A stretch of 7,421 bases of DNA from Candidatus Poribacteria bacterium (GTDB lineage Bacteria; Poribacteria; DTPJ01; WJIO01), in assembly GCA_014730235.1 (NCBI GenBank), contig WJIO01000376.1:1-7421 (forward strand). Reading direction: 5' to 3'. Made by a program: the position numbers and the translations under genes. The stretch's first letter is position 1. Each line of letters opens with the position of its first letter. Below the pieces are notes generated by a model that worked only from the letters and a program-made list of their open reading frames with translations, was not told where the DNA came from and did not search any database. This document shows, piece after piece, positions 5,564-7,421 of this stretch.

Positions 5564-5682
5564 TGGCTCTTAAGATAAAATGTGGAAATAATTTGAGGAT
5601 TTTCTAAACATGTCATCCCTGCTTTTGCAGGGATGACATGTTTTAGAAGTTTTATCATTACAAAACTCAACCCGGTAGAATC
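5564..5682. repeat. Copy 4 of the palindromic repeat, downstream of tsaB
   Basis: Begins directly after the tsaB stop with TGGCTCTTA (remnant of the left inner arm) and ends with AACTCAACCCGGTAGAATC (5664-5682), related to the right inner arm of copies 1 and 3. The core stem is long: CTAAACATGTCATCCCTGC (5604-5622), loop TTTT, and a complement at 5627-5646 with a single bulged base. Compared with the other copies, the stem has C in place of T on the left and G in place of A on the right, so pairing is kept. The hairpin could end transcription of the tsaB operon, although only a short T-run (GTTTT) lies within its right arm. It fills most of the 157-bp gap before the next gene. Confidence 0.7.
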
Positions 5683-5720
5683 AATTTATAAGTCAATATT
5701 CCCGCTAAGACTTTCAAATA

Positions 5721-7421
5721 ATGATACACCAGAAAAACTCACAATATAAAAAAAGACTATTCATAAAGCTTTTCCTCTGTCTTATATTAACAATATTAGT
5801 AACCTCAAATACCCACTCAGCACCACCGTTATGGACAGAAACAACCCAAATATCCCTTGGCAAATATCTATCCACTGAAGTTGATGTATGTTCCCGCGGC
5901 GAAGAGATACATGTGGTATGGAGCGATGACCGCACCGGTAACAGGGAAATATTTTACAGATTTAGTCAGGATTCGGGCCGTTCCTGGAGTAAAGAGGAAA
6001 AGCTTACCAACACCCAGAACCATTCCCTCAGTCCCGCCATAGCCTGTGATGCCAATATCCTCTACCTCGTATGGCGCGAAAGAACCGATGATGGATCAAT
6101 CATTTATTTCAGGACATGGAACGGTATCTCCTGGAGCAGTGATCTGCTTCTATCGGCTGATCAGACGGACTGCCGTAAGCCGGAAATTACATCAACAACC
6201 ATGTTTCCGGGTAATTACATTTACGTCGTATGGGAAAATCACGGGGATAATGGGGTTAAATCATACATTACAAGAAGTTCGGATACCGGCAAGAGCTTTT
6301 CATACCCCGAACCTATTACATCACTGGATTGGGATACAAAAGATCCTTATATATGGGGTGGTGTGAGGGATGCTTATGTTGTATGGACAGATAATCGGGA
6401 AGGTGACTTGCACATATTCTTTAAAAAATGGGGTGAAGTACAAAACACCGCTGATGTCCGACTTTCACAGGTTCCCAATTGCCGCTTTCCGTCTATAAGT
6501 GGTTCTGAGCCTAATATATCCGCTGTTTGGCAGTGTGTGGAAAAGGATACCGTCTATGCTGATATACATTTTTCTCAAAGCAGCGATTACGCCTTTAACT
6601 GGGAACAGTCATTTCCAATTACCCGAGGGGAAGCTGAATCTATATACCCAAAAGTTATAATATATGACGAAACCGTATGGATATTCTGGCAGGATGGACG
6701 GAACGGTGAATGGCAAATATTATCCCAGCAGATTGATCAGGATAATCCACAAATATACGAACTTACCGACCCCAGAAACCAGTCCATATCAACGGATGTA
6801 TCAATCACACCAGGGCAGATTCACGTCTTCTGGACTCAGGTTGAAAGCGATTCCATGTCAAAGATCCTTTACACCCGTCGGGATGAAGTTCCCCCGCAAC
6901 GTCCCAATAATCCTGAGCACTTCGATCTTACGTCAAATATAGGATACGATGATGACGATAAAGTAACATTTATATGGGAATTATCCACCAGCAGCTATAA
7001 AGTAAGTTATAATGTTTATGTAAGGGTGGATAATGAAGATTTCATTTTAGCTGATAACACATTCGCTAATTCATATGACATACAGGGCGAAAATGGCAGG
7101 GCATACCAAATATACATAGAAGCCGTTGATGAGGTAGGTAACACAAGCCAGCCATCAGGATTATCTCCAAAGATAATGTGTGATAATCATGATCCACAGA
7201 TTATAATCCATTCTCCCCAGCCGGGTTCTACAATACGGGGGGATACATCTATAATACTGAGCGTGCAGGATGAGAATTTCCTCAGCTATTCTCTGGAATA
7301 CGGCATGGGTGCTGTTCCTTCCGATTGGTTACCTTTGGCTGGGCCTTTTATTGAGGAAGCCGAACGCCACCAAATTATGACCTGGCGGACTTCGGCCCTG
7401 GATGGAATATATACCCTTAAA
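5721..7421 (+). CDS. Secreted Asp-box (BNR) beta-propeller protein with FN3-like domain, C-terminus missing
   Basis: The frame is open for 567 codons from ATG 5721 to the last base, so the protein is partial. An in-frame TAA at 5706 makes this the first ATG; no clear ribosome site precedes it. Residues 8-34 form a signal peptide (YKKR followed by a long hydrophobic stretch, then THSA). Residues about 37-388 hold seven repeats with the core 'V-x-W-x-D-x-R-x-G', at about 65, 116, 168, 220, 268, 321 and 369. Several are followed by an Asp-box such as SQDSGRSWS (82-90), WNGISWS (133-139) or SSDTGKSFS (186-194). This suggests a seven-bladed propeller. An FN3-like unit spans about 391-482 (VTFIWELSTSSYKVSYNVYV, then YIEAVDEVGNTSQPS). 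A further beta-rich, Ig-like segment starts at DPQIIIHSPQPGSTI (491). Asp-boxes occur in sialidases and other secreted binding or hydrolytic proteins. No sialidase Arg triad or FRIP motif stands out, so a structural or binding role is more likely. Confidence 0.8.
   Translation, partial: MIHQKNSQYKKRLFIKLFLCLILTILVTSNTHSAPPLWTETTQISLGKYLSTEVDVCSRGEEIHVVWSDDRTGNREIFYRFSQDSGRSWSKEEKLTNTQNHSLSPAIACDANILYLVWRERTDDGSIIYFRTWNGISWSSDLLLSADQTDCRKPEITSTTMFPGNYIYVVWENHGDNGVKSYITRSSDTGKSFSYPEPITSLDWDTKDPYIWGGVRDAYVVWTDNREGDLHIFFKKWGEVQNTADVRLSQVPNCRFPSISGSEPNISAVWQCVEKDTVYADIHFSQSSDYAFNWEQSFPITRGEAESIYPKVIIYDETVWIFWQDGRNGEWQILSQQIDQDNPQIYELTDPRNQSISTDVSITPGQIHVFWTQVESDSMSKILYTRRDEVPPQRPNNPEHFDLTSNIGYDDDDKVTFIWELSTSSYKVSYNVYVRVDNEDFILADNTFANSYDIQGENGRAYQIYIEAVDEVGNTSQPSGLSPKIMCDNHDPQIIIHSPQPGSTIRGDTSIILSVQDENFLSYSLEYGMGAVPSDWLPLAGPFIEEAERHQIMTWRTSALDGIYTLK

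Noticed and set aside
5714-6942. Short open frames on both strands within the secreted-protein region
   Set aside because: The continuous 567-codon frame from 5721 to 7421 with signal peptide and repeated motifs explains this region; the short frames are shadows of it.

Overview
This window is bacterial chromosome, AT-rich (roughly 40% GC by eye), with Shine-Dalgarno-led genes, two bacterial t6A-tRNA biosynthesis genes (tsaE-type and tsaB), and a family of palindromic intergenic repeats. The taxon cannot be fixed from sequence alone. The mix of ThuA-like, lactonase and sugar isomerase genes, a secreted Asp-box/FN3 protein, and repeats with a GTCATTCCTGC hairpin is what I would expect from a free-living, probably Gram-negative-type, possibly uncultivated lineage. 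That placement is an inference with low confidence.

Left part, minus strand (1-2495): a carbohydrate-related group read right to left. It holds a ThuA-like protein (1869-2495), a complete seven-bladed lactonase of the 6-phosphogluconolactonase type (744-1826), and after a repeat-filled gap the N-terminal third of a TIM-barrel sugar phosphate isomerase/epimerase (1-370, cut by the window edge). ThuA and lactonase are 42 bp apart and probably form an operon. The isomerase probably has its own transcript.

Right part, plus strand (2924-5563): a strong sigma70-like promoter precedes an orotate phosphoribosyltransferase-like gene (pyrE type, 3014-3565). Next comes an unusual single ORF (3714-4880) joining a full TrpF-like phosphoribosylanthranilate isomerase domain to a full TsaE ATPase domain. 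It overlaps tsaB (4877-5563) by the ATGA arrangement. TsaE and TsaB act together in making N6-threonylcarbamoyladenosine (t6A) on tRNA. The TrpF-like half links this pair to phosphoribosyl metabolism, and the preceding gene is also a phosphoribosyl enzyme.

Far right (5721-7421): the start of a large secreted protein with a signal peptide, seven repeats of a VxW...Asp-box type that suggest a beta-propeller, a fibronectin type III-like domain, and the beginning of another beta-rich domain. It runs off the window.

Intergenic DNA: four gaps carry members of one nested-palindrome, MITE-like repeat family (446-717, 2646-2913, 3567-3690, 5564-5682). Each has a central hairpin built on TGTCATYCCTGC, most have flanking arms related to CTCTTCYGGGTTKAGT, and some have further outer arms. 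The two most notable items in the window are the TrpF-TsaE fusion and this repeat family.
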